Assembly (NCBI GenBank): GCA_000635015.1
Contig: JFMR01000049.1
Location: 18,538 to 82,537 of the forward strand
Origin: Prochlorococcus sp. scB243_498I20
GTDB lineage: Bacteria > Cyanobacteriota > Cyanobacteriia > PCC-6307 > Cyanobiaceae
DNA: 64,000 nt
Reading direction: 5' to 3'
Below, in pieces: positions 15,033 through 22,673 of the stretch (its first letter is position 1; the number at the start of each line of letters is the position of its first letter). The translations under genes were made by a program, and so were the position numbers. A model generated the notes under the pieces. The model saw nothing but the letters and a program-made list of their open reading frames with translations. It was not told the DNA's origin and did not search any database.

Positions 15033-15394
15033 AAAAATTTTACAAGTAATATAGTGCGGAAATAAGGGGGGTGGTATAAGTCGATCAACAAATTAAATCG
15101 TGAAACTTTTTGAGCATTGTTTGAAAGCAAGCTTAAAAAAACTTGTGAATATATTAGTATTTGCAGTCGTTCTTGTTTAAAAAGTTGATGTGTTGGAGAA
15201 GTTCTTTTTTATTTTTTAAAAGCCAAAAAAATGTCTTACCGCGGATCCTTTTTTTTAATTAAGTATTAACTTTTAACTTTTATTTAATCTCAAACGTATC
15301 GCCAAAAACCATCCCTAATAGAATCTATATAAAATACATTTAGGTGTTTAATTTAAATAAATTAGAGCGCCTAAAAGAATAGATAACAAATTTG
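15033..15394. other. Intergenic stretch without a clear gene
   Basis: About 360 bases lie between the Na+ symporter and selO. A frame from GTG 15100 to 15180 would encode a 26-residue peptide ending in one short hydrophobic helix; I regard it as possible but unsupported. The part nearest selO holds a -10-like TATAAA (15330s). I see no hairpin with a T-run. Confidence 0.4.
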
Positions 15395-17098
15395 ATGTCA
15401 ACAAAATCTGATTCATTAAAAGGAAAGCTTACAGAAAATTTTTCTGAATTTTCTCAACTATCTGACTATTCTTTTATGAATTCTCTTAAAGCAGATCCTC
15501 AATCAACAAAAGATGGAAATGATCACAAGCCGCGTTCAATATATTCAGGTCATTATGTACCAGTTGTGCCAACTGCTATTCCAGAACCAGAATATATTTC
15601 CCATAGCAACAAACTTTTTAAAGAACTAAGGCTAAGCTCAGATCTTACTAAAGACGAAAATTTTTGTCGTTTTTTCTCAGGTGATATTTCTGTTGCTAAT
15701 TATCCAATGAGTCCTGTTGGTTGGGCAACAGGTTATGCATTATCAATTTACGGAACTGAATATACCCAACAATGTCCCTTTGGCACCGGCAATGGTTATG
15801 GCGATGGCAGAGCAATTTCTGTTTTTGAAGGTTTATTCAATGGGAAAAGAATGGAAATGCAACTTAAAGGAGGAGGTCCAACTCCCTACTGTCGTGGAGC
15901 AGATGGCAGAGCTGTCTTAAGGTCTAGCGTACGAGAATTTCTCGCACAGGAATTAATGGATGCATTGGGAATCCCTACCTCAAGATCTTTAACACTTTAT
16001 GTCTCACGTTCAGAAATAGTTAGAAGACCATGGTATTCCAAAGGGTCCAGGTATTTTGAGCCTGACATCATGATTGATAATCTAGCGGCAATTACTACGA
16101 GAGTCGCTCCATCTTTTTTACGTGTAGGCCAGATTGAACTTTTTGCAAGACGAGTTCGTAATAATGCGCATGATGAGGCGCTCAATGAACTAAAGATGAT
16201 AGTTCAACATCTAATTGATAGAAATTATAAAGATGAAATTGAATATGAGATTTCAATTGAAAGTAAAGTAATAAAACTGGCTTCTTTATACAGATCAAGA
16301 CTCATATCACTTATAGCCAACTGGATGAGAGTTGGTTATTGCCAGGGTAATTTCAATAGTGATAATTGTGCTGCTGGTGGTTATACCTTGGATTATGGCC
16401 CCTTTGGATTCTGTGAATTATTTGATCCAAGATTTCAACCATGGACAGGTGGAGGTGAACATTTCTCATTTTTTAACCAGCCTTCTGCAGCGGCAATCAA
16501 CTTTAAAACATTCTGTTCATCTCTTAGTCCGTTACTTTCACGAAGCAAACAAGATCAAGAAAAGTTAGATCAAATCGAAAAAGATTTTTCTGAATTAATG
16601 AATAAGGAATTGATGAAAATGTGGGCAAACAAGCTTGGTTTAGAACATTACAACGAAGCTCTAATAAATGATTTTTTTAATCTCATGGTCATTTCAAAAG
16701 CAGACTATACAATTTTGTTCCGCAAACTCTCTGAAATCCCTGATAACTTAGATTCTTTAAAAGACTGTTTCTATCTACCAATTAATGACCAGCTCAATAA
16801 TAGGTGGGAAGTATGGCTTCAAAACTGGCAATCAATCTTGAAGAAAGAGGGAAATATTAAAGCGAAATCAGCATCAATGAAATCCCTTAATCCAGTCTAT
16901 ACTTGGCGCGAATGGATGGTCGTTCCCGCATATGAAGAAGCTGAAAAAGGAAATTACAAAAAAATAAAAGAATTACAGGATGTCTTTAGCAATCCATATA
17001 TAGAACAATCCTCAGAAATAGATCAAAAATATAATCGACTAAAGCCAAGCCAGTATTTTAACTATGGAGGAGTATCTCACTACAGCTGTTCTTCATAA
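15395..17098 (+). CDS. selO: Protein adenylyltransferase SelO (YdiU/UPF0061 family)
   Basis: A 567-residue pseudokinase-fold enzyme that transfers AMP from ATP to Ser, Thr or Tyr of target proteins, linked to redox homeostasis. Visible signatures are MSPVGWATGYALSIYG, then GNGYGDGRAISVFE, KGGGPTPYCRGADGRAVLR, the EFLAQELMDALGIPT segment, and the metal/ATP site GNFNSDN followed by LDYGPFGF. The C-terminal Sec or Cys of some homologues is represented by CSS. The ATG at 15395 is used; a TTG one codon earlier is in frame. Length is normal for the family. Confidence 0.93.
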   Translation: MSTKSDSLKGKLTENFSEFSQLSDYSFMNSLKADPQSTKDGNDHKPRSIYSGHYVPVVPTAIPEPEYISHSNKLFKELRLSSDLTKDENFCRFFSGDISVANYPMSPVGWATGYALSIYGTEYTQQCPFGTGNGYGDGRAISVFEGLFNGKRMEMQLKGGGPTPYCRGADGRAVLRSSVREFLAQELMDALGIPTSRSLTLYVSRSEIVRRPWYSKGSRYFEPDIMIDNLAAITTRVAPSFLRVGQIELFARRVRNNAHDEALNELKMIVQHLIDRNYKDEIEYEISIESKVIKLASLYRSRLISLIANWMRVGYCQGNFNSDNCAAGGYTLDYGPFGFCELFDPRFQPWTGGGEHFSFFNQPSAAAINFKTFCSSLSPLLSRSKQDQEKLDQIEKDFSELMNKELMKMWANKLGLEHYNEALINDFFNLMVISKADYTILFRKLSEIPDNLDSLKDCFYLPINDQLNNRWEVWLQNWQSILKKEGNIKAKSASMKSLNPVYTWREWMVVPAYEEAEKGNYKKIKELQDVFSNPYIEQSSEIDQKYNRLKPSQYFNYGGVSHYSCSS

Positions 17099-17140
17099 AA
17101 GTTCAATCCTAATGCAGATTGAAAAAATTACAGAAAAATA

Positions 17141-17563
17141 TTATTTATTTATGGCCGTAGGCATTCCAACTATTGATACAACTCCCACATGAAGTATGGC
17201 CGGCTTCTTCCCAACATTTTTCACATAGTGGCTCCCCCCATTATTACTCTCTATAAATGCATCACCCGCTCTAAAGAAATTAATTTCTTCTCCCCTCACA
17301 TGCTTTAATCTTCCTCTAGTAACATGAACCAACATTGGGGAAGGATGAGTATGAATTGGAGTTTTCAAGCCAACTGGAATTTTTACTTTTAAGAGTCTTA
17401 ATTCAGGCTTACCCTCGAGATAATTAAATTTTTCACCACTTAGTCCTTTTGAACTTTGAATAATAGGTATAACTTCAATCTTTTCTTCAGCAAGAGAAGG
17501 TTGTGCTAAAGCTAAAGTACCAATATAAAGGAAGCAAAATGGAATAAATTTTTTTAATTTCAT
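17141..17563 (-). CDS. Exported cupin-domain protein
   Basis: A 140-residue protein with a signal peptide (residues 1-25, ending near SLAEE) and a single cupin barrel. Motif 1 is HTHPSPMLVHVTRGRL, with the metal-ligand His pair and Glu replaced or shifted, and motif 2 is GSHYVKNVGKKPAILHV. It is probably a periplasmic metal-binding protein of unknown substrate. GTG at 17581 is six codons upstream; the ATG at 17563 gives the better signal peptide. Confidence 0.75.
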   Translation of the reverse strand: MKLKKFIPFCFLYIGTLALAQPSLAEEKIEVIPIIQSSKGLSGEKFNYLEGKPELRLLKVKIPVGLKTPIHTHPSPMLVHVTRGRLKHVRGEEINFFRAGDAFIESNNGGSHYVKNVGKKPAILHVGVVSIVGMPTAINK

Positions 17564-17616
17564 TAGATATTTGAGTTTCACTAATAATAGGTAGTTTGCA
17601 AAAATAATAAACTAAT

Positions 17617-17778
17617 TTATTTTTTGTATAACTTTTCTAATTGCTTAATTTCCTCTCTTAAATCCTTACCTCTATTATTTAATTTATTATTCTTAATAAC
17701 TATTGGGATAATCCACCAGGCTTGAAGACCTAAAAAGATAAATACTAGGATCAATAATTCAAAAGTACCAGGCTGCAT
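17617..17778 (-). CDS. Small single-helix membrane protein
   Basis: A 53-residue protein with one N-terminal transmembrane helix (residues 6-25, rich in Trp at WWIIP) and a basic helical tail (GKDLREEIKQLEKLYKK) that could form a coiled coil. No family assigned. Confidence 0.5.
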   Translation of the reverse strand: MQPGTFELLILVFIFLGLQAWWIIPIVIKNNKLNNRGKDLREEIKQLEKLYKK

Positions 17779-17851
17779 TTGATAAATAACCCTTCTTTGT
17801 TAATAACATCATTCTAAAAGTTATTAAACATGCATGAGATATTCAATATTT

Positions 17852-18034
17852 CTAGGCTGCCTCTAATTCAATGTTAAGTTCAATTCCCTTTGAAATGATT
17901 GCTTCTTTAAATTCTATAAGTTTGGAAATTATTCTTTGCTTCTCAGGATCAGTTTTATGGATATCATCTACAACTTCTTGCATTGCAAGTGTTACTTTTT
18001 GTAGTTTGATTTCTAAATCTTCCCTGTAATTCAT
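17852..18034 (-). CDS. Small helical protein
   Basis: A 60-residue, almost entirely helical, acidic protein (LEIKLQKVTLAMQEVVDDI, then KLIEFKEAIISKGIELN). The arrangement suggests an antiparallel helical hairpin. Function unknown. Confidence 0.5.
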   Translation of the reverse strand: MNYREDLEIKLQKVTLAMQEVVDDIHKTDPEKQRIISKLIEFKEAIISKGIELNIELEAA

Positions 18035-18108
18035 ATGTTTAAAGAAATTATCTTATTTATTAAAAAACAAAATAATTATTAGTAAATAAGTACTTAACCT
18101 TAAAAGGA

Positions 18109-18154
18109 TTGACAGCAAAACAAGGAAGATATAATTTATAGTACAAATGTATTA
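18109..18154 (+). promoter_or_regulatory. Promoter with LexA-like palindrome
   Basis: TTGACA (18109-18114) and TATAAT (18130-18135) are 15 bases apart, a strong though slightly short promoter, 49 bases before the 18184 gene. Just after it, TAGTACAAATGTATTA (18139-18154) is close to the cyanobacterial LexA box AGTAC-N4-GTACT, with one or two mismatches. If bound, it would block the transcription start. Confidence 0.45.
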
Positions 18155-18183
18155 AAATCTACCTAGCCTATTAAGGGAAAAGC

Positions 18184-18453
18184 ATGGAGCCTAAGTACTT
18201 ATTTGGTTGTAGCAGTAGCAAGCCAAGCGGATGCCTACTAAATCCCGAAGGCAGCAGAATTATCTTTTTCGAAGAGTGTAAAAATTCTCTTGAACCTAAT
18301 TCAAAAATTCATACTCATCTTTTCTATACAAATCATCTTGGTGAACCTGGAGGGTACAAATCCTCTGAAAAACTCAACATAGACTCAGCCTGGGAAAAGT
18401 GGCACGAACTTCACCAGAAAGGGTGGACAGATGTTGCTCACAATTATGGATAA
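18184..18453 (+). CDS. DUF1651-like small protein
   Basis: An 89-residue soluble protein whose end, AWEKWHELHQKGWTDV, fits the DUF1651 helix-G-W pattern, and whose middle has CLLNPEGSRIIFF strands. The N-terminus carries two Cys (FGCSSS and SGCLLN). It is more distant than the other DUF1651 members in the window. The promoter upstream suggests independent control. Confidence 0.6.
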   Translation: MEPKYLFGCSSSKPSGCLLNPEGSRIIFFEECKNSLEPNSKIHTHLFYTNHLGEPGGYKSSEKLNIDSAWEKWHELHQKGWTDVAHNYG

Positions 18454-18606
18454 GTGATCCAGCCCAAAAAAGTTTTTTATTTCTGTGAGCTTAAGAGTTT
18501 CCTAAAATATGGACTTCGGTGTCAAAAATAAATAATCAATATTTATTGACATTTGTATAAGTTAATTATTTGAATTATTAGATAATTAAAAAGGGCATAA
18601 TCCAGA

Positions 18607-18640
18607 AAAAAAGGGCTTGATAAAGCCCTGAAAAAATTTA
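18607..18640 (-). terminator. Terminator of the minus-strand hli gene
   Basis: AGGGCTT (18612-18618) pairs with AAGCCCT (18623-18629) around a 4-nt loop. On the minus strand it follows the Hli stop by about 25 bases and is followed by seven T residues. Confidence 0.8.
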
Positions 18641-18653
18641 AAAAGGATTTTTA

Positions 18654-18782
18654 TTAGAAAATACCTGGAAGAATTTGACCAGTAAAATAGTAGGCTCCTA
18701 CAAGTGCAAACATTCCAAGCATTGCTGCTTTACCATTAAGCTTTTCAGCTTTTTCGGTCATGATTTTTTTTGCGAATTCCAT
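18654..18782 (-). CDS. hli: High-light-inducible protein (Hli), short form
   Basis: A 42-residue one-helix chlorophyll-binding protein: a short basic start, EKLNGKAAMLGMFALVGAY as the pigment-binding helix, and the TGQILPGIF end shared with the Hli proteins at 19087 and 19293. It protects the photosynthetic membrane under excess light. It is transcribed away from the plus-strand hli cluster across about 300 bases that hold promoters for both directions. It has its own terminator. Confidence 0.9.
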   Translation of the reverse strand: MEFAKKIMTEKAEKLNGKAAMLGMFALVGAYYFTGQILPGIF

Positions 18783-18960
18783 AATAAAGTGAAATAAATG
18801 ATACCTAAAAACTAACTATTCAAATTTCAGAATGATGTAGTTTTTTCTACCAAATTGATATCTTTCTAAAGATTTAAAAATTAATAATTAAAAACCGCAT
18901 TGAACTCTTAAAAACTTGCGAACCAATATGTAAAGCGTAGCAAGCCTAAAAAACAACTAT

Positions 18961-19064
18961 TTAACAAAATATGTAATGTTTATGCTACAATTATGTAATA
19001 AATATCTTGAATATAACTTAATTTCGGCTTAATACTTTACATTTGTTAATAGTAGTGTTACATT
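18961..19064 (+). promoter_or_regulatory. Tandem promoters of the hli cluster
   Basis: The proximal promoter is TTTACA (19036-19041), 17 bases, then TACATT (19059-19064) with an extended TG, placing the start near 19071, 16 bases before the first hli ATG. A distal -10, TACAAT (18986-18991), is also preceded by TG. Two promoters suit strong and inducible transcription. The remainder of the gap from 18783 has no gene that I can support. Confidence 0.5.
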
Positions 19065-19086
19065 AATTAACAATTACACAACTTCA

Positions 19087-19293
19087 ATGGCTAATTCAAA
19101 CGTTACTACTGAATCAGGTGGCAGACAGAACATGTTTCCAACTGAGACACGTCCTTACATAGATGAGTCTGTTTCTTACGACAGCTACCCACAAAATGCA
19201 GAAAAAGTTAACGGTCGTTGGGCAATGATTGGCCTTGTTGCGTTAGTAGGTGCTTACGTTTCAACTGGACAAATTATTCCTGGCATTTTTTAA
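19087..19293 (+). CDS. hli: High-light-inducible protein (Hli), first of cluster
   Basis: A 68-residue thylakoid protein with a polar N-terminal half and a C-terminal helix bearing EKVNGRWAMIGLVALVGAY and TGQIIPGIF. It binds chlorophyll and carotenoid for photoprotection. Its TAA overlaps the ATG of the next gene (TAATG), so the two are translationally coupled. It is the first gene of a four-gene plus-strand unit ending at the 19919 terminator. Confidence 0.9.
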   Translation: MANSNVTTESGGRQNMFPTETRPYIDESVSYDSYPQNAEKVNGRWAMIGLVALVGAYVSTGQIIPGIF

Positions 19294-19553
19294 TGAGTCC
19301 ACTTTCAGGTTTTTTAGCTGTAATTGTATTCTTTACAGCCATTCTCGTTGCTTATTTAACCAAGCAATTTCAAAACGAAAATTTAAACTATTCATCTTCT
19401 AATCAAATGAAAAACACAAACACAAAAGTCAAAACAATCGAAAAAGAAAAAGTTGTTGCTGAAACTCTTAACGGCAGATTCGCAATGCTTGGATTAATTG
19501 CTGCTGTTGGAGCATATCTAACAACTGGTCAAATAATTCCTGGTTTCGTTTAA
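19293..19553 (+). CDS. hli: Two-helix Hli protein
   Basis: An 86-residue protein with an additional N-terminal transmembrane helix (residues 5-24) before a lysine-rich linker and the standard Hli helix ETLNGRFAMLGLIAAVGAY with TGQIIPGFV at the end. A two-helix architecture is less common than the single-helix form. The start is fixed by the TAATG overlap with the gene before; an earlier in-frame ATG at 19218 lies within the other hli gene and is rejected. Confidence 0.88.
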   Translation: MSPLSGFLAVIVFFTAILVAYLTKQFQNENLNYSSSNQMKNTNTKVKTIEKEKVVAETLNGRFAMLGLIAAVGAYLTTGQIIPGFV

Positions 19554-19587
19554 AAACCTACTATTTAACATTTCTACAAATCAAAAA

Positions 19588-19716
19588 ATGGAAAATTCAA
19601 AAACAACTTATTGGCAAAACGCCGAGAGAACTAATGGAAGAATGGCAATGATGGGCTTATTTGCATTAGTTGTAAATTATGGCTTATTCGGATGGATAAT
19701 CCCAGGAATTTTTTAA
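19588..19716 (+). CDS. hli: High-light-inducible protein (Hli), short form
   Basis: A 42-residue protein starting MENSKTTYWQNAERTNGRM, with the pigment-binding helix AERTNGRMAMMGLFAL and the end NYGLFGWIIPGIF. It is of the phage-like type of Hli and is also similar to the helix of the long Hli at 1819-2073. It lies 34 bases after the two-helix gene and one base before a small partner gene. Confidence 0.9.
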   Translation: MENSKTTYWQNAERTNGRMAMMGLFALVVNYGLFGWIIPGIF

Positions 19717-19717
19717 A

Positions 19718-19897
19718 ATGAATTTAGGCTTACTTTTTCTTAAAGTAAACACTTTAGGAGTTATAACTCTTTCCGAACTTGATTGGATAACTAACCATCA
19801 ATCTGAATTTTCAAGGCTGGATATGGCTTTAGTTATTAAAATCGGCCGTCTTATGGATTCTGGAGTTGTAGAAATTGATAATAGATTGCCTGTTTAA
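19718..19897 (+). CDS. Small protein in the hli cluster
   Basis: A 59-residue soluble protein, mostly helical (SELDWITNHQSEFSRLDMAL, IKIGRLMDSGVVEIDNRL), starting one base after the preceding hli stop. The pattern TLSELDWI..HQ..FSR.D.AL looks conserved and occurs beside hli genes in Prochlorococcus, so a role connected with Hli function or expression is possible. No domain name can be given. Transcription ends at the hairpin just downstream. Confidence 0.65.
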   Translation: MNLGLLFLKVNTLGVITLSELDWITNHQSEFSRLDMALVIKIGRLMDSGVVEIDNRLPV

Positions 19898-19918
19898 TTT
19901 TTAAAAGTGATCGTCATG

Positions 19919-19956
19919 AGTGTTTGTCAATAGGGATACTGACAAACACTTTTTTA
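19919..19956 (+). terminator. Strong terminator of the hli cluster
   Basis: AGTGTTTGTCA (19919-19929) pairs perfectly with TGACAAACACT (19940-19950), followed by T residues. It closes the four-gene unit 19087-19897. Confidence 0.9.
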
Positions 19957-19975
19957 TGAGAAAAAATATTTGTAA

Positions 19976-20011
19976 AAAAAAGAGATTGTTTCTTAGCTAA
20001 AAACAATCTCT
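19976..20011 (-). terminator. Terminator for the minus-strand membrane-protein genes
   Basis: AGAGATTGTTT (19981-19991) pairs perfectly with AAACAATCTCT (20001-20011). On the minus strand it is followed by eight T residues, ending transcription from the 20105-20974 genes. Confidence 0.85.
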
Positions 20012-20104
20012 CAATTACCTAATTCTTACATGAAAATTTCAAGTAGGCTTACAGATCTTAACTGATTTGTTTTTATAGTAAATCCGTAAAAATGCTTTTG
20101 TAAT

Positions 20105-20320
20105 TTATCTTTTTAAACCACCTCTTTTTATCCAAAGGAACCATGTAACCCAAATAGGAGGAAGGAATCTGATTAAAAAAGAAATTTTATATATATAAAA
20201 TGGGGCATTTTCACTTTGAAATAAACTCATCAAAAAGGAAGATATAGTTACCCAAAGTAAAACTATTAATATATTTGCTCCCAACAAAGCGAACTTATTT
20301 TGTTTGAATATTTTTGGCAT
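20105..20320 (-). CDS. Small two-helix membrane protein
   Basis: A 71-residue protein with two predicted transmembrane helices (about 12-32 and 43-63) and basic ends (IKRGGLKR). No family recognised. It is last in a run of three small membrane-protein genes on this strand. Confidence 0.55.
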   Translation of the reverse strand: MPKIFKQNKFALLGANILIVLLWVTISSFLMSLFQSENAPFYIYKISFLIRFLPPIWVTWFLWIKRGGLKR

Positions 20321-20378
20321 AAGTTTATTTTTTTATATTCTTAATTTTAAATAATCTCGGGAAATAAATTATACATTT

Positions 20379-20630
20379 TCAAAAAAACTTCAAATTTAAA
20401 ATCCATATCCAAATAAAAAAAGTACTAAATTTTAATCCCTCTCCAAATAACAATCCAAAAGCGATAGGAGGAGAAAATATTAAAAAAAGAATAGAGAATA
20501 AACTAAATAACGCAAATGATCCTCTTTTAAAAAAATTCTTTCTTTTTGTTCTTCTTAGATTTTTTAAAGTATTCCACTCCCATTCGATAAACTTATAGAA
20601 CTTTTCTGATAACAAAAAAAAATACTTCAT
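20379..20630 (-). CDS. Small membrane protein with basic linker
   Basis: An 83-residue protein: an amphipathic aromatic N-terminus, a basic stretch (NLRRTKRKNFFKRG), then one or two hydrophobic segments (residues 38-80). No family recognised. Confidence 0.45.
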   Translation of the reverse strand: MKYFFLLSEKFYKFIEWEWNTLKNLRRTKRKNFFKRGSFALFSLFSILFLIFSPPIAFGLLFGEGLKFSTFFIWIWILNLKFF

Positions 20631-20683
20631 TAATATTTTTAATTTCTATCGGCTTTTCTTATTTATAAAATTTATTTCACCAG

Positions 20684-20974
20684 TTAGCAATAAACCTTAT
20701 CCCCTTCTTCAGAAAGATAGTAAATTTTATTTTCTGAACTTACGAAGAAAGTTAATCCCTTATATTGTGATCTTTTAAATTTATCTAATCTAAGTTTGTG
20801 TAAATCCCAATTATCAGTACTTATGTCAGGATTAAATTCTTGTTCTTTTAAGAAAGGTACATAAGTTGGACTAATTGTTGTTTTTTGGGCTAACCCTCTA
20901 TTCCGTTTTGAATAAAAAAGTAATAAAAATAAAAGTACAAAAAAAAGAATTAATAATATATTTGTCATTGTCAA
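20684..20974 (-). CDS. Small membrane-anchored protein
   Basis: A 96-residue protein with an N-terminal transmembrane helix (residues 4-21) and a soluble part ending in a strand-rich GLTFFVSSENKIYYLSEEG segment. First of three membrane-protein genes in a row. Unknown function. Confidence 0.5.
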   Translation of the reverse strand: MTMTNILLILFFVLLFLLLFYSKRNRGLAQKTTISPTYVPFLKEQEFNPDISTDNWDLHKLRLDKFKRSQYKGLTFFVSSENKIYYLSEEGDKVYC

Positions 20975-21109
20975 TTTTTCTAATTTGAAAACTTTATTTG
21001 GAAAATCAAGAACTTTTCACAATAAATTTCTTAGTAAGTAAAAAATCCTATTTTTATATTCTTGTATTTTTGAATACTTATCAAGGGGTTACCTAAATCA
21101 GATTATAAA

Positions 21110-21271
21110 ATGAGTCGCATTTTCAACATGACTCAAAATTCCATGAATACTCCTTATGCAAAAAGAGTAGCTGAAAAATTTAGAGAGGCTCAAAACTATT
21201 TAAAAACAAATGGTTTTAGTAGATCAACTAAACATTTACTGGAAGATATTGAAAATTCTGTTGAAAAATAA
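21110..21271 (+). CDS. Small helical protein
   Basis: A 53-residue soluble protein with a central helix (AKRVAEKFREAQNYLKTNG) and an acidic end. Two further in-frame ATGs (codons 7 and 12) are alternative starts. Its TAA overlaps the ATG of the following gene (TAATG), which supports translation of both. Confidence 0.5.
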   Translation: MSRIFNMTQNSMNTPYAKRVAEKFREAQNYLKTNGFSRSTKHLLEDIENSVEK

Positions 21272-21396
21272 TGCCTATACCCCCTTACTTACCACAACTA
21301 CAATATGGCTACGATGATGGCTTTACAACCATTGTTTTTGGGTTGATAGGCAGTTGCTTAGGATGTATCTTAATTTTATTAATTTCTTTTTTTTAA
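21271..21396 (+). CDS. Tiny single-helix membrane protein
   Basis: A 41-residue protein: a Pro/Tyr-rich start (MPIPPYLPQLQYGYDDG) followed by one transmembrane helix with GSCLGC. It is coupled to the gene before by TAATG. It converges on ychF. No family recognised. Confidence 0.5.
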   Translation: MPIPPYLPQLQYGYDDGFTTIVFGLIGSCLGCILILLISFF

Positions 21397-21437
21397 TTTA
21401 AATTCAAAAAGCAGAATAGTAAGCCTTAAGAGACTTA

Positions 21438-22529
21438 CTAAACGTTAAATAAGAACTCCATTACATCACCTTCGTTTACAATATATTCCTTACCTTCACT
21501 TCTTAAAAGACCTTTAGTTTTTGCATTGGAAATTGAACCTGAATCAATTAAATTTTGATACGAAATAGTCTGAGCTCTTATAAATCCTTTTTCAAAATCA
21601 GTATGAATTACTCCTGCTGCCTGAGGAGCAGTCATCCCATCTTTTATTGTCCAAGCTTTTGTCTCCTTTTCTCCGGTAGTGAAATAAGTTTTTAATCCCA
21701 ATAATTTATATGTTGATCTAATTAAAGAACTTAATCCCCCTTCTTCTACTCCTAAGCCAATAAGGTAGTCTTTTTTATCTTCTGGTTCTAACTCTATTAA
21801 TTCAGATTCGACTTGCGCTGATATTTTTATACATTCTGTATTTTCATTGCTTGCAAAACTCTGAACTGTTGATGAAAAATCATTACCTTCAGCTAAATCA
21901 TTTTCATTCAAATTAGTTGCGTAAATAATTGGTTTAGCAGTAAGGAAGCCTAATTGCTTAATTATTAAATTTTCTTCTTCATTCAAAGATATTGATCTAA
22001 CTGAAAGGCCTTTCTCTAGCTCTTCTTCAATTTTTTCTAGTAAGGTATCTTCTTTAGCTGCCTCTTTACTAGTTCTAACCTGTTTTTTAATTCTTTCTCT
22101 TCTTTTTTGGAGTTGAGATAAATCAGCTAAATTCAATTCCAGATTAATTATCTCAATGTCATCCAAGGGATCTACCTTTCCAGAAACATGAATTACATCA
22201 CTATCTTCAAAGCACCTTACAACATGAACTATTGCATCAACCTCCCTAATATTTGATAAAAATTTATTTCCCAAACCTTCGCCTTTACTAGCTCCTTTTA
22301 CTAGTCCTGCGATATCTACAAATTCAATTTTTGTTGGGATAATATTTTGGCTAGAACTCAAGTTACCTAACTCTTGCAACCTTTGATCTGGGACCGAAAC
22401 TATGCCTTTATTAGGTTCTATAGTACAAAAGGGGAAATTAGCCGCTTGGGCTTTAGCATTTTCTACAAGTGCATTAAATAGGGTTGATTTTCCAACATTT
22501 GGTAATCCAATAATACCTGCTTTTAACAT
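21438..22529 (-). CDS. ychF: Redox-regulated ATPase/GTPase YchF (OLA1 family)
   Basis: A 363-residue cytosolic P-loop nucleotidase that associates with ribosomes and stress responses. The P-loop GLPNVGKST is at residues 8-16, followed by NFPFCTIEPN, the DIAGLVKGAS switch II, a coiled-coil insertion at about residues 140-180, an ATP-preferring NLNE in place of the usual NKxD motif, and the C-terminal TGS-like domain ending VNEGDVMEFLFNV. Length is normal. Monocistronic here. Confidence 0.96.
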   Translation of the reverse strand: MLKAGIIGLPNVGKSTLFNALVENAKAQAANFPFCTIEPNKGIVSVPDQRLQELGNLSSSQNIIPTKIEFVDIAGLVKGASKGEGLGNKFLSNIREVDAIVHVVRCFEDSDVIHVSGKVDPLDDIEIINLELNLADLSQLQKRRERIKKQVRTSKEAAKEDTLLEKIEEELEKGLSVRSISLNEEENLIIKQLGFLTAKPIIYATNLNENDLAEGNDFSSTVQSFASNENTECIKISAQVESELIELEPEDKKDYLIGLGVEEGGLSSLIRSTYKLLGLKTYFTTGEKETKAWTIKDGMTAPQAAGVIHTDFEKGFIRAQTISYQNLIDSGSISNAKTKGLLRSEGKEYIVNEGDVMEFLFNV

Positions 22530-22673
22530 TTGAAAAAAATTATGGAAAAATTATTAAGAAAACATCTTCTAGTAATATAGTATTTACTTAACCAATCTTG
22601 GATAAGTTAATTATAATCGTCGTGATTATTTATTTAGTTCCTAAATATTCTCTACTTCTGCTTTTAAAAAGAA

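Noticed and set aside
15100..15180. GTG-started 26-codon frame with a short hydrophobic end
   Set aside because: Too short, with no supporting overlap, ribosome-binding site or neighbour evidence.
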